DNA of 64,000 bases from Streptomyces sp. Ru62. Its GTDB lineage: Bacteria > Actinomycetota > Actinomycetes > Streptomycetales > Streptomycetaceae. Positions 1 through 8,188 of this stretch are shown here, in pieces (position 1 is the stretch's first letter; each line of letters opens with the position of its first letter). Location of the stretch: NCBI RefSeq assembly GCF_002920615.1, contig NZ_PQSU01000030.1, positions 1 to 64,000 of the forward strand. Direction: 5' to 3'. The notes beneath the pieces were generated by a model, which was not told where the DNA came from, searched no databases, and saw only the letters and a program-made list of their open reading frames with translations. The position numbers and the translations under genes were made by a program.

Positions 1-159
1 GGGGCTCGCCAGGGTTCGGGCACCGGTCGCGCCGTCGCTCTTGGCGGGGGTGCCGGCGAGGGCGGAGCCGGCGATCACCGCGCCGGACAGCACCACGGCG
101 GCGGCGCCGCCGATGACCGCCACACGACGCTTGTTGTACTTCGGAAGAGCCCTGGACAT
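1..159 (-). CDS. N-terminal fragment of a secreted or membrane-anchored protein (partial)
   Basis: This gene reads leftwards and is cut by the window edge, so only its first 53 codons are visible. The N-terminus is Met-Ser-Arg-Ala followed by a basic KYNKRR stretch, then a hydrophobic segment at about residues 13-35 and an Ala-X-Ala-like site (SALAG). That is a typical Sec signal peptide. The ATG follows a GAGTGAGG-like ribosome site. It is divergent from argG and shares the intergenic region that holds the ARG boxes. The function cannot be told from this fragment. Confidence 0.6.
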   Translation of the reverse strand, partial: MSRALPKYNKRRVAVIGGAAAVVLSGAVIAGSALAGTPAKSDGATGARTLASP

Positions 160-265
160 GCGAATGCCTCACTCGGATCGGAGGTGTCGTCGTCGGACGA
201 ACGCGGCGCCTGCGTTCGGCGAGGAGTACGAGAAAGCGGTTGCACGCGTTCAGCCCCAGAGGAGA

Positions 266-301
266 TTGACGAATCATGCAGAGTTCTGCATACTCATGCA
301 T
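266..301 (+). promoter_or_regulatory. argG promoter overlapped by ARG boxes (ArgR operator)
   Basis: A -35 box TTGACG (266-271) and a -10 box CATACT (289-294) are separated by 17 bases. Over the spacer and -10 lies ATGCAGA (276-282), GT, TCTGCAT (285-291), a perfect 7-base inverted repeat. It is followed by TGCAT (287-291), ACTC, ATGCA (296-300). Tandem ATGCA/TGCAT half-sites are the form ArgR boxes take in Streptomyces arginine genes. The position over the -10 predicts repression by ArgR with arginine. Binding itself is inferred. Confidence 0.75.
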
Positions 302-330
302 GTCAGCGAATGTACTGTGAGGAGAAACCC

Positions 331-1524
331 GTGACCGAGCGCGTCGTACTCGCCTACTCAGGCGGTCTGGACACCTCCGTCGCCATCGGCTGGATCGCCG
401 AGGAGACGGGCGCCGAGGTCATCGCCGTTGCGGTCGACGTCGGCCAGGGCGGCGAGGACCTGGACGTCATCCGCAAGCGCGCCCTCGCGTGCGGCGCCGT
501 CGAGGCCGAGGTCGCGGACGCCAAGGACGAGTTCGCCGACGAGTACTGCCTCCCGGCGATCAAGGCCAACGCCCTCTACATGGACCGCTACCCGCTGGTC
601 TCCGCGCTGTCCCGGCCCACGATCGTCAAGCACCTCGTGGCCGCCGCCGAGAAGCACGGCGCCACCACGGTCGCCCACGGCTGCACCGGCAAGGGCAACG
701 ACCAGGTCCGCTTCGAGGCCGGCATCGTCGCCCTCGCCCCCGACCTCAAGTGCATCGCACCGGTCCGTGACTACGCCATGACCCGGGACAAGGCGATCGC
801 CTTCTGCGAGGAGAAGCAGCTCCCGATCGCCACCACCAAGAAGTCCCCGTACTCCATCGACCAGAACGTCTTCGGACGCGCGGTCGAGACGGGCTTCCTG
901 GAGGACATCTGGAACGCCCCGATCGAGGACATCTACGAGTACACCTCCAACCCGGCCGTCCCGCGCGAGGCCGACGAGGTGGTCATCAGCTTCAAGGAGG
1001 GCGTCCCGGTCGCCATCGACGGCAAGCCCGTCACCGTCCTCCAGGCCATCCAGCAGCTCAACGAGCGCGCCGGCGCCCAGGGCATCGGCCGGATCGACAT
1101 GGTCGAGGACCGCCTCGTCGGCATCAAGTCCCGCGAGGTGTACGAGGCCCCGGGCGCGATCGCCCTGATCACCGCCCACCAGGAGCTGGAGAACGTCACC
1201 GTCGAGCGCGAACTCGCCCGCTACAAGCGGCAGGTCGAGCAGCGCTGGGGCGAACTGGTCTACGACGGCCAGTGGTTCTCCCCGCTCAAGCGCGCCCTGG
1301 ACGGCTTCATCAACGAGGCCAACCAGCACGTCACCGGCGACGTCCGGATGACCCTGCACGGCGGCCGTGCCGTCGTCACCGGCCGGCGCTCGACGGAGTC
1401 CCTGTACGACTTCAACCTCGCCACCTACGACACCGGCGACACCTTCGACCAGTCGGCGGCGAAGGGCTTCATCGACATCTACAGCCTGTCGTCGAAGATC
1501 GCGGCCAAGCGGGACCTGGCGTAG
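331..1524 (+). CDS. argG: argininosuccinate synthase
   Basis: ArgG joins citrulline and aspartate with ATP to give argininosuccinate, the penultimate step of arginine synthesis in the cytoplasm. The 397-residue product has the PP-loop motif SGGLDTS at residues 10-16 and the conserved GCTGKGNDQVRFE stretch that contacts aspartate and citrulline. Its length matches the family. I chose the GTG at 331 because a TGAGGAG ribosome site lies just upstream and the protein then begins MTERVVLAYSGG, as in homologues. Longer in-frame starts from 184 would run through the ARG boxes and promoter. It is the first of two arginine genes here, argH following 138 bases later. Confidence 0.96.
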   Translation: MTERVVLAYSGGLDTSVAIGWIAEETGAEVIAVAVDVGQGGEDLDVIRKRALACGAVEAEVADAKDEFADEYCLPAIKANALYMDRYPLVSALSRPTIVKHLVAAAEKHGATTVAHGCTGKGNDQVRFEAGIVALAPDLKCIAPVRDYAMTRDKAIAFCEEKQLPIATTKKSPYSIDQNVFGRAVETGFLEDIWNAPIEDIYEYTSNPAVPREADEVVISFKEGVPVAIDGKPVTVLQAIQQLNERAGAQGIGRIDMVEDRLVGIKSREVYEAPGAIALITAHQELENVTVERELARYKRQVEQRWGELVYDGQWFSPLKRALDGFINEANQHVTGDVRMTLHGGRAVVTGRRSTESLYDFNLATYDTGDTFDQSAAKGFIDIYSLSSKIAAKRDLA

Positions 1525-1574
1525 CCGCGACCGGTCACACGCACGGGTTCACCTCACACGCATCAGCCTGACAG

Positions 1575-1606
1575 CCGCCTCCTCGCCTGGAAAGGTGGGG
1601 AGGCGG
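1575..1606 (+). terminator. Hairpin between argG and argH
   Basis: CCGCCTCCTCGCC (1575-1587) can pair with GGTGGGGAGGCGG (1594-1606) over 13 base pairs including two G-U wobbles, with a TGGAAA loop. There is no U tract. It could terminate or attenuate between argG and argH, or stabilise processed mRNA. Confidence 0.5.
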
Positions 1607-1662
1607 TGGCACACCTAGAGCCATACCCAGAGCCACACCTAGAGCTTCGAGGAGCAACGCAA

Positions 1663-3096
1663 GTGAGCAGCAACAGCGGTGACGTACGGCTCTGGGGCGG
1701 CCGTTTCGCCGACGGTCCGGCCGAGGCCCTGGCGAAGCTGTCGGCGTCCGTCCACTTCGACTGGCGGCTCGCCCCCTACGACATCGCCGGCTCGCGTGCC
1801 CACGCGCGCGTGCTGCACACGGCGGGACTCCTCACCGAGGACGAACTCCAGCGCATGCTCGCCGGGCTCGACGAGCTGGAGGCCGACGTGGCCGCCGGCA
1901 CCTTCGTCGGCACGATCGCCGACGAGGACGTGCACACCGCCCTGGAACGCGGCCTGCTGGAACGCCTCGGCCCCGACCTCGGCGGCAAGCTCCGCGCCGG
2001 CCGGTCCCGCAACGACCAGGTCGCCACCCTCTTCCGGATGTACCTGCGCGACCACGCCCGGATCATCGGCGGCCTGATCGCCGACCTCCAGGACGCCCTG
2101 ATCGGCCTCGCCGAGGCCCACCCCGACGTGGCGATGCCCGGCCGCACCCACCTCCAGCACGCCCAGCCGGTGCTCTTCGCCCACCATGTCCTGGCCCACG
2201 TCCAGTCCCTGTCCCGGGACGCCGAGCGGCTGCGCCAGTGGGACGAGCGGACGGCCGTGTCGCCGTACGGCTCCGGCGCCCTCGCCGGCTCCTCCCTGGG
2301 CCTGGACCCGGAGGCGGTCGCGCGCGACCTCGGCTTCGAGCACGGCAGCGCCGCCAACTCCATCGACGGCACGGCCTCCCGGGACTTCGTCGCCGAGTTC
2401 GCCTTCATCACCGCGATGATCGGCGTGAACCTCTCCCGGATCGCCGAGGAGATCATCATCTGGAACACGAAGGAGTTCTCCTTCGTCACCCTGCACGACG
2501 CGTTCTCCACGGGCTCGTCGATCATGCCGCAGAAGAAGAACCCGGACATCGCCGAGCTGGCCCGGGGCAAGTCCGGCCGGCTGATCGGCAACCTCACCGG
2601 ACTCCTCGCCACCCTCAAGGCCCTGCCCCTCGCCTACAACCGCGACCTCCAGGAGGACAAGGAGCCGGTCTTCGACTCCTGCGACCAGCTGGAGGTGCTG
2701 CTCCCGGCCTTCACCGGCATGGTCGCCACCCTCACCGTCCACCGCGAGCGCATGGAGGAACTGGCCCCGGCCGGCTTCTCCCTCGCCACCGACATCGCCG
2801 AGTGGCTGGTCAAGCAGGGCGTGCCGTTCCGCGTCGCGCACGAGGTCGCGGGGGAGTGCGTCAAGGTCGCCGAGGCGGAGGGCAAGGAGCTGGACGACCT
2901 CACGGACGAGCAGTTCGCGAAGATCTCCGCGCACCTCACCCCGGAGGTCCGCTCCGTCCTCAACGTCCCGGGCGCCCTCGCCTCCCGCAACGGGCGTGGC
3001 GGTACGGCCCCGAGCGCGGTCGCCGTCCAGCTGGCGGAGGTCAAGGCGGACGTGGCGGCCCAGCACCAGTGGGCGGCGGCGAAGAAGCAGAGCTGA
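1663..3096 (+). CDS. argH: argininosuccinate lyase
   Basis: ArgH splits argininosuccinate into arginine and fumarate, the last step of arginine synthesis. The 477-residue protein belongs to the fumarase/aspartase superfamily and carries the signature GSSIMPQKKNPD at about residues 284-295, whose flexible loop holds the catalytic serine. The GRSRNDQ and GRTHLQHAQP motifs are also present. The GTG start at 1663 sits 8 bases after a strong GAGGAG site. Earlier in-frame codons pass through imperfect repeats of CCACACCTAGAG and look untranslated. It lies 138 bases after argG and is probably co-regulated with it. Confidence 0.96.
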   Translation: MSSNSGDVRLWGGRFADGPAEALAKLSASVHFDWRLAPYDIAGSRAHARVLHTAGLLTEDELQRMLAGLDELEADVAAGTFVGTIADEDVHTALERGLLERLGPDLGGKLRAGRSRNDQVATLFRMYLRDHARIIGGLIADLQDALIGLAEAHPDVAMPGRTHLQHAQPVLFAHHVLAHVQSLSRDAERLRQWDERTAVSPYGSGALAGSSLGLDPEAVARDLGFEHGSAANSIDGTASRDFVAEFAFITAMIGVNLSRIAEEIIIWNTKEFSFVTLHDAFSTGSSIMPQKKNPDIAELARGKSGRLIGNLTGLLATLKALPLAYNRDLQEDKEPVFDSCDQLEVLLPAFTGMVATLTVHRERMEELAPAGFSLATDIAEWLVKQGVPFRVAHEVAGECVKVAEAEGKELDDLTDEQFAKISAHLTPEVRSVLNVPGALASRNGRGGTAPSAVAVQLAEVKADVAAQHQWAAAKKQS

Positions 3097-3118
3097 GGGA
3101 CAGCCCCCCGCCTCTCGA

Positions 3119-3141
3119 CCGCGATCACCAGGGCATCGCGG
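3119..3141 (+). terminator. Hairpin after argH
   Basis: CCGCGAT (3119-3125) and ATCGCGG (3135-3141) form a perfect 7-base-pair stem with a 9-base loop between argH and the aldo/keto reductase gene. It is a weak terminator candidate. Confidence 0.4.
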
Positions 3142-3188
3142 GTTACGTTGGTCGCGAGCCCCACCGAGCCGACCGAACGGAGCCCGCG

Positions 3189-4160
3189 ATGCCCTTCGCG
3201 CGACTGGCCACAGCGACGACCCCCACCTGTCACATCGGCCTGGGCCTCGCCGCAGTGGGTCGCCCCGGCTACATCAACCTCGGCCGCGACGAAGACCTCG
3301 GGGAGGACCGCAGCGTCGAAGCACTGCGCGCCCGGACCCACGAACTCCTCGACGCCGCCTACGCCCAGGGCGTCCGCTACGTCGACGCCGCCCGCTCCTA
3401 CGGCCGCTCCGAGGAGTTCCTCGCCGACTGGCTGAACGCCCACCCGGGGATCGACGACGTGGTCGTGGGCAGCAAGTGGGGCTACACCTACACGGCCGGC
3501 TGGTCCACCGACGCCGAGCGGCACGAGGTCAAGGACCACAGCCTCGCCACCTACGAACGGCAGCGCGCCGAGACCGACGCCCTGCTCGGCGACCGGCTCG
3601 ACCTCTACCAGATCCACTCGGTGACCCCGGACAGCCCGGCCCTCACCGACAAGGACCTGCACGCCAGGCTGGCGGAAGCCGCCGCTCAGGGCCTCACCGT
3701 CGGCTTCTCCACCAGCGGCCCCGCCCAGGCCGACGCCATCCGCGCCGCCCTCGCGGTCACGGTCGACGGCGAACCCCTCTTCCGTACCGTGCAGTCGACC
3801 TACAACGCCCTGGAGACGTCGGCCGGTCCGGCCCTCGCCGAGGCGCACGACGCCGGGCTCACCGTGATCGTCAAGGAGGGCATGGCGAACGGCCGGCTGG
3901 CCGAGCCGCACGCCCCGGACGCGCTGAAGGCCGTGGCCGCCGCGACCGGAATGGGCTGTGACGCGGTCGCCCTCGCCTGGATCCTGCGCCGGCCCTGGGT
4001 CGGAGTCGTCCTCTCCGGCGCCGTGACCGTCCCGCAGCTCGTCTCCAACCTCCACGCCCCCGCCGTCGACCTCGACGAGGACCAGCTCACCCGCCTCGAC
4101 GCGCTGGCGGAGGACCCGCGCGCCTACTGGGAGCGGCGCGGACAGCTGCCCTGGCACTGA
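3189..4160 (+). CDS. aldo/keto reductase
   Basis: A 323-residue protein of the aldo/keto reductase superfamily, which reduces carbonyl compounds with NADPH on a TIM barrel. The catalytic tetrad is visible as the aspartate of YVDAARSYG and the tyrosine of SYGRSEE (about residue 72), the lysine of GSKWGY (about residue 95) and the histidine of YQIHSV. Cofactor-binding sequence is seen near the C-terminus (VVLSGAVTVPQL). The ATG at 3189 follows a CGGAG site. It is monocistronic between argH and a TetR/MFS pair. Substrate unknown; the overall form resembles L-fucose or D-threo-aldose dehydrogenase-type members. Confidence 0.88.
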   Translation: MPFARLATATTPTCHIGLGLAAVGRPGYINLGRDEDLGEDRSVEALRARTHELLDAAYAQGVRYVDAARSYGRSEEFLADWLNAHPGIDDVVVGSKWGYTYTAGWSTDAERHEVKDHSLATYERQRAETDALLGDRLDLYQIHSVTPDSPALTDKDLHARLAEAAAQGLTVGFSTSGPAQADAIRAALAVTVDGEPLFRTVQSTYNALETSAGPALAEAHDAGLTVIVKEGMANGRLAEPHAPDALKAVAAATGMGCDAVALAWILRRPWVGVVLSGAVTVPQLVSNLHAPAVDLDEDQLTRLDALAEDPRAYWERRGQLPWH

Positions 4161-4204
4161 CGAGCGCCCGACCCACCACCCTTCATGAGTCATCCGTGCC
4201 CAGT

Positions 4205-4224
4205 GTGAGACATCATTGTCTCAC
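4205..4224. promoter_or_regulatory. Inverted-repeat operator upstream of the TetR gene
   Basis: GTGAGACA (4205-4212), TCAT, TGTCTCAC (4217-4224) is a perfect 8-base inverted repeat. A third half-site TTGTCTCA lies at 4236-4243 and runs into the start codon. A TACGCT -10 (4231-4236) lies between them. This is the arrangement expected for TetR autorepression controlling both the regulator and the downstream transporter. Confidence 0.7.
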
Positions 4225-4242
4225 CTGGGCTACGCTTGTCTC

Positions 4243-4794
4243 ATGGCCCTCGATCGTGACCACGTGCTGCGCAGCGCCGCCGCCCTGCTGACCCGCAGAT
4301 CCACCGCGACCATGGACGAGGTCGCCAAGGCCGCGGGGATCAGCCGGGCCACGCTGCACCGCCACTTCGCCGGCCGGGACGCGCTCGTCCGGGCGCTGGA
4401 ACAGCTCGGCATCGCGGAGTGCGAGGGGGCGCTGGACCGGGCCCGGCCGGAGGAGGGATCCGCCGCCGAGGCCGTCCGCAGGCTCGTCCGCGAGATCCAG
4501 CCGGCCGCCGGGCTGCTCGCGTTCCTCTACGGCGAGAACCAGCTGTGGGAGGGCGACCGGCAGAACGAGGGCTGGCAGCGCCTGGACGCCCGGATGGGCG
4601 CCCTGTTCCAGCGCGGACAGCGCGCCGGCGAGTTCCGCATCGACCTCAGCCCGGTCTGGCTCACCGAGGCGCTGTACGGCCTGATCGCCTCCTGCGCCTG
4701 GGCCACCCTGGACGGCCGCGTGGCCTCCCGGGACTTCCCGACCATGATCGCCGAGTTGCTGCTCGGCGGCGCTCTGCGAAGAGAGGAATCATGA
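4243..4794 (+). CDS. TetR/AcrR-family transcriptional regulator
   Basis: A 183-residue regulator with an N-terminal helix-turn-helix (TMDEVAKAAGISRATLHRHF, about residues 23-42) and a variable ligand-binding C-terminal domain. It stops inside the start of the MFS transporter gene (ATGA overlap), so the two are translated together. It probably represses that efflux gene until an unknown small molecule binds. No ribosome site precedes the ATG at 4243, and a TACGCT -10 ends 7 bases before it, so the message is probably leaderless. A longer reading from 4216 would start inside the operator and is rejected. Confidence 0.9.
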   Translation: MALDRDHVLRSAAALLTRRSTATMDEVAKAAGISRATLHRHFAGRDALVRALEQLGIAECEGALDRARPEEGSAAEAVRRLVREIQPAAGLLAFLYGENQLWEGDRQNEGWQRLDARMGALFQRGQRAGEFRIDLSPVWLTEALYGLIASCAWATLDGRVASRDFPTMIAELLLGGALRREES

Positions 4795-6314
4795 CCAGCA
4801 CCGTGCGGCCGGCACAGTCGACCGAGGCGGTGAAGCGCCCGGGCCGCTGGCTCGCGCTCTCCGTCCTCGTCCTGGCCGTGCTGCTGGTGGCCGTCGACGC
4901 CACCGTCCTCGGCCTGGCGACCCCCTACATCAGCGAGGACCTGAACCCCTCCGGCACCCAGCTGCTGTGGATCGGCGACGTCTACTCCTTCGTCATCGCC
5001 GGTCTGCTGGTCTCCATGGGCAGCCTCGGTGACCGCATCGGCCGCAAGCGGATCCTGCTGGGCGGGGCCACGGCGTTCGGCGCGCTGTCCGTGCTCAACG
5101 CCTACGCGACGACACCCGGACTGATGATCCTGGCCCGGGCGCTGCTCGGTGTCGCGGGCGCGACCCTGATGCCCGCCACCCTGGCCCTGATCCGGAACAT
5201 CTTCCACGACCCGCGCGAGCGCAGCCTCGCCGTCGGCATCTGGGGCGCCACCGCCTCCGCGGGTACGGCCGTCGGTCCGGTCGCCGGCGGATTCCTCCTC
5301 GAACACTTCTGGTGGGGCTCGGTCTTCCTGATCAACCTGCCGGTGATGGCGGTCCTGGTCCTGGTCGGCATCCGCACCCTGCCCGAGTCCCGCAACCCGC
5401 ACCCGGGCCCCTGGGACCTCGGCAGCGTCCTGCTCTCGCTGGTCGGCGTGATCGCCCTGGTCTACGCGGTCAAGGAGGCCGCCACCCACGGCCCCACCGG
5501 TATGACCCTCGGCACCGGCCTGGTGGGCGCCGCGGCCCTCTACGGCTTCGTCCACCGCCAGCTGACCATGCCGGTCCCGCTGCTGGACATGCGGCTCTTC
5601 CGGCGCCGTGGCTTCAGCGGAGCGGTCCTCGCCGACCTGCTGACCGTCCTCGGCATGTCGGGCCTGGTGTTCTTCCTCTCCCAGTACCTGCAACTCGTCC
5701 AGGACCGGCGCCCCTTCGAGGCGGGCCTGGCCGAACTGCCCGCCGCGGTCGGCGCGGTGACCGCCGGTCTGGTCGCGGGCCGGGCCGCCCGGCGCTTCTC
5801 GGTCCGCGCGGTGGTCTCCGGCGGCCTGGCCGCGGTCGGCGTCGCCCTGGCCGCGCTGACCACGCTCGGCGAGTCCACCGGCTACCCGGTCCTCGGTGCC
5901 GCCCTGCTGGTCGTGGGCGTGGGAGCGGGCTTCTCCTTCACGGTGACCGCCGACGTCATCCTCTCCGGCGTCCCCAAGGACCAGGCGGGCGCGGCCTCGG
6001 CGGTGTCCGAGACGGCGTACGAACTGGGCGCCGCACTGGGCATCGCCCTGCTGGGCTCCATCGTGACCGGCGTCTACCGCGGTTTCACGGGGCCGTCCGG
6101 TACCCCGGCCGGCGCCCACGAGTCCCTGGGCGCGGCGGTGCAGGCGGCGGCGCAGCTGTCCCCGCACCGGGCGGAGGCCCTGCTGGACGCGGCCCGCGAC
6201 AGCTTCGTCCACGGCCTCCACCTGGCCTCCGGAGCAGGAGCGGCGGTCCTCCTGACGGCGTCGGCGGCGGCGTGGTTCCTGCTGAAGGACCAGACGCTGG
6301 AAGGCGCCGGGTGA
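4791..6314 (+). CDS. MFS drug-efflux transporter, DHA2 (14-helix) type
   Basis: A 507-residue proton-driven efflux pump of the major facilitator superfamily. It shows the DHA2 features: 14 predicted membrane segments, motif A (GSLGDRIGRKR, about residues 76-86) after helix 2, and the antiporter motif C region in helix 5 (GATASAGTAVGPVAGG). The acidic VAVDATVLG motif lies in helix 1. This form is shared with SmvA/QacA-like exporters of cationic drugs. It is translated from GAGAGGAA 3 bases before ATG 4791, overlapping the TetR gene by 4 bases. Substrate unknown. Confidence 0.9.
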   Translation: MTSTVRPAQSTEAVKRPGRWLALSVLVLAVLLVAVDATVLGLATPYISEDLNPSGTQLLWIGDVYSFVIAGLLVSMGSLGDRIGRKRILLGGATAFGALSVLNAYATTPGLMILARALLGVAGATLMPATLALIRNIFHDPRERSLAVGIWGATASAGTAVGPVAGGFLLEHFWWGSVFLINLPVMAVLVLVGIRTLPESRNPHPGPWDLGSVLLSLVGVIALVYAVKEAATHGPTGMTLGTGLVGAAALYGFVHRQLTMPVPLLDMRLFRRRGFSGAVLADLLTVLGMSGLVFFLSQYLQLVQDRRPFEAGLAELPAAVGAVTAGLVAGRAARRFSVRAVVSGGLAAVGVALAALTTLGESTGYPVLGAALLVVGVGAGFSFTVTADVILSGVPKDQAGAASAVSETAYELGAALGIALLGSIVTGVYRGFTGPSGTPAGAHESLGAAVQAAAQLSPHRAEALLDAARDSFVHGLHLASGAGAAVLLTASAAAWFLLKDQTLEGAG

Positions 6315-6396
6315 TCAGGCCCCCGGGGGGCGCGATGAACTGCGCGACGAGCCACGACGCGGCCGCGCCCGCAACACGTCCGAACCACCCCGGAAC

Positions 6397-8049
6397 TCAG
6401 CGCTTGTAACCCAGCACCGTCATCATCCCGCTCTCCGAGTGGTACTGGTTGTGACAGTGCAGCATCCACAGTCCGGGGTTGTCGGCGTCGAAGTCGAGCA
6501 CCAGCTTCCGGTGCGGCAGCACCAGCGCGGTGTCCTTGCGCGCCCCGACGGAATCCAGCCCCGTCAACGAGAACGTGTGTCCGTGCAGGTGCATCGGATG
6601 CCACATGCCCGTGGCGTTGATGAGGGTGAGCCGTACCCGCTCACCGGCGCGGACGGGGTGGCGCTGCTGCGGGGAGTAGGGCTTGTGGTCGAACCCCCAG
6701 TCGAACTTCTGCATGGTGCCGGTGATCCTGATGCGGATCTCCCGGTCGGGGTCCCGGTCGGTGAGGGCCACCGAGTCGGCGGGCAGCAGACGGCGCGCGG
6801 GGACGGTGTTGCCGTCGAGTTCGTCCGGGTGGACGTCGGCCGGGGGAAGGTTTCCGCTCCCCTTGCCGGTGCGCAGGACGGCGACGGCCCTGCCCTTCTT
6901 GCCCTCGGGCAGCGCCACCAGGGGGAAGACCCCGTCCCGGGCGGTGATCAGCACGTCGTACCGCTCCGCCATGCCGACGAGGAGCGCGTCGGTCCGCTTG
7001 TGCTTCACGGGGTAGCCGTCGGTGTGGGTGACGGTCATCGTGTGGTCGCCCAGCGCCACCCGGAAGGCGGTCTCCGAACCGGCGTTGATGATGCGCAGTC
7101 GCACGCGGTCGCCGGGGCGGCAGCGGAACACCGACGGATTGTCGGGCAGGCGCCCGTTGACGAGGTAGTACGGGTAGGCGACGCTGCCGCCCTCCCCGTG
7201 CAGCATGCGGCTGTGGGAGTCGTGCAGCACCCGGTTGGGGCCCGTGGACTTCCCCGCGGACTTCTTGGACCCCGACGGATGGGCGTCCGACCGGTGCGCG
7301 CTCGGGCCGCCGTGGCCGGGGCCCATGGCCATGCCCCCCATGTCCATGGCGCCGCCGGGCTTGAGCTGTTCCAGGACGCCCTCCGGGGTGGAGCCCTGCA
7401 CGCCGTCGAGCCAGTCGTCCAGGACCACGACCCACTCCTTGTCGTAGGAGAGGGGCTCCTTGGGGTCGTCCACGATGAGCGGCGCGTACAGGGCCCGGTC
7501 GGGCTGCATCCCCACGTGGGAGTGGAGCAGGTAGGTGCCCGGGTGCTCGGCGACGAAGCGGTAGCGGAAGTCGCTCCCGGGGTGGATGGCCCGCTGGGTC
7601 AGGTCCGGCACGCCGTCCATGTCGCAGCGCAGCCGCACCCCGTGGGAGTGCAGCGTGGTCGTGGCGGGCAGCCGGTTGGTGAGCGTCAGGTCGAGCACGT
7701 CACCGGCCGTGACCCGTACCAGCGGGCCGGGTACCTCCTCGTTGTACGCCCACGTGCGCACCGAACGCCCGCCCAGGTCCAGCTTGGCCTCGGCGGCGGT
7801 GAAGCTGAAGGTGCGTTCGCGGCCGGACCCGCGTCTCCGCTCGGCGGCCAGGACCTCGGGATCCGAAGGGTTGACGTACCCCCGGGGTCCGGCAGGGACG
7901 AACTTCTCCCCGCCGTTCATGTGTCGAGGGCCGGAACTGGGCTCGGAACCGGAGCTGGTGCAGGCTGCCAGGAATCCCGCGCCGGCGACGGCGATCGGGG
8001 TACGGAGCAGAGTACGCCGAGAAGGTTTGGACATGTCTGAATCAGACAT
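6397..8049 (-). CDS. Tat-exported three-domain multicopper oxidase (lipoprotein)
   Basis: A 550-residue multicopper oxidase exported folded by the Tat path: SRRTLLR is followed by a hydrophobic stretch and a lipobox FLAAC, so it is probably an extracytoplasmic lipoprotein. Copper ligands are all present: LHSHG and LLHSHVG near the N-terminus, HPMHLHGH and the C-terminal HCHNQYHSESGM. Three cupredoxin domains set it apart from the two-domain small laccase of streptomycetes. A Met/His-rich insert (about residues 225-260) resembles copper-binding inserts of CueO-type enzymes. It may oxidise Cu(I) or phenolics. Two starts are possible, ATG 8049 or ATG 8034. Neither has a good ribosome site, and both sit inside a palindrome. 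Confidence 0.88.
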   Translation of the reverse strand: MSDSDMSKPSRRTLLRTPIAVAGAGFLAACTSSGSEPSSGPRHMNGGEKFVPAGPRGYVNPSDPEVLAAERRRGSGRERTFSFTAAEAKLDLGGRSVRTWAYNEEVPGPLVRVTAGDVLDLTLTNRLPATTTLHSHGVRLRCDMDGVPDLTQRAIHPGSDFRYRFVAEHPGTYLLHSHVGMQPDRALYAPLIVDDPKEPLSYDKEWVVVLDDWLDGVQGSTPEGVLEQLKPGGAMDMGGMAMGPGHGGPSAHRSDAHPSGSKKSAGKSTGPNRVLHDSHSRMLHGEGGSVAYPYYLVNGRLPDNPSVFRCRPGDRVRLRIINAGSETAFRVALGDHTMTVTHTDGYPVKHKRTDALLVGMAERYDVLITARDGVFPLVALPEGKKGRAVAVLRTGKGSGNLPPADVHPDELDGNTVPARRLLPADSVALTDRDPDREIRIRITGTMQKFDWGFDHKPYSPQQRHPVRAGERVRLTLINATGMWHPMHLHGHTFSLTGLDSVGARKDTALVLPHRKLVLDFDADNPGLWMLHCHNQYHSESGMMTVLGYKR

Positions 8050-8051
8050 GT
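8031..8051. promoter_or_regulatory. 21-base perfect palindrome over the oxidase start codons
   Basis: ACATGTCTGA (8031-8040), one central A, TCAGACATGT (8042-8051). Both candidate start codons of the multicopper oxidase lie in its arms. A second hairpin, GGCCGT-CTGAT-ACGGCC (8065-8081), lies just upstream and repeats the core CTGAT. This looks like an operator for an unlinked regulator or an RNA hairpin that hides the start. Confidence 0.6.
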
Positions 8052-8188
8052 TGTGTGGTCATATGGCCGTCTGATACGGCCGAATGCCCTATGTGTCGGC
8101 GGCAGATTCCACCGGCAGGCGGACGGCAGCCGGTCCAACACCGGTCCGCCGAGGGGTCCGGAAACCGTCTGACGAGCCGTAGGCGGCC

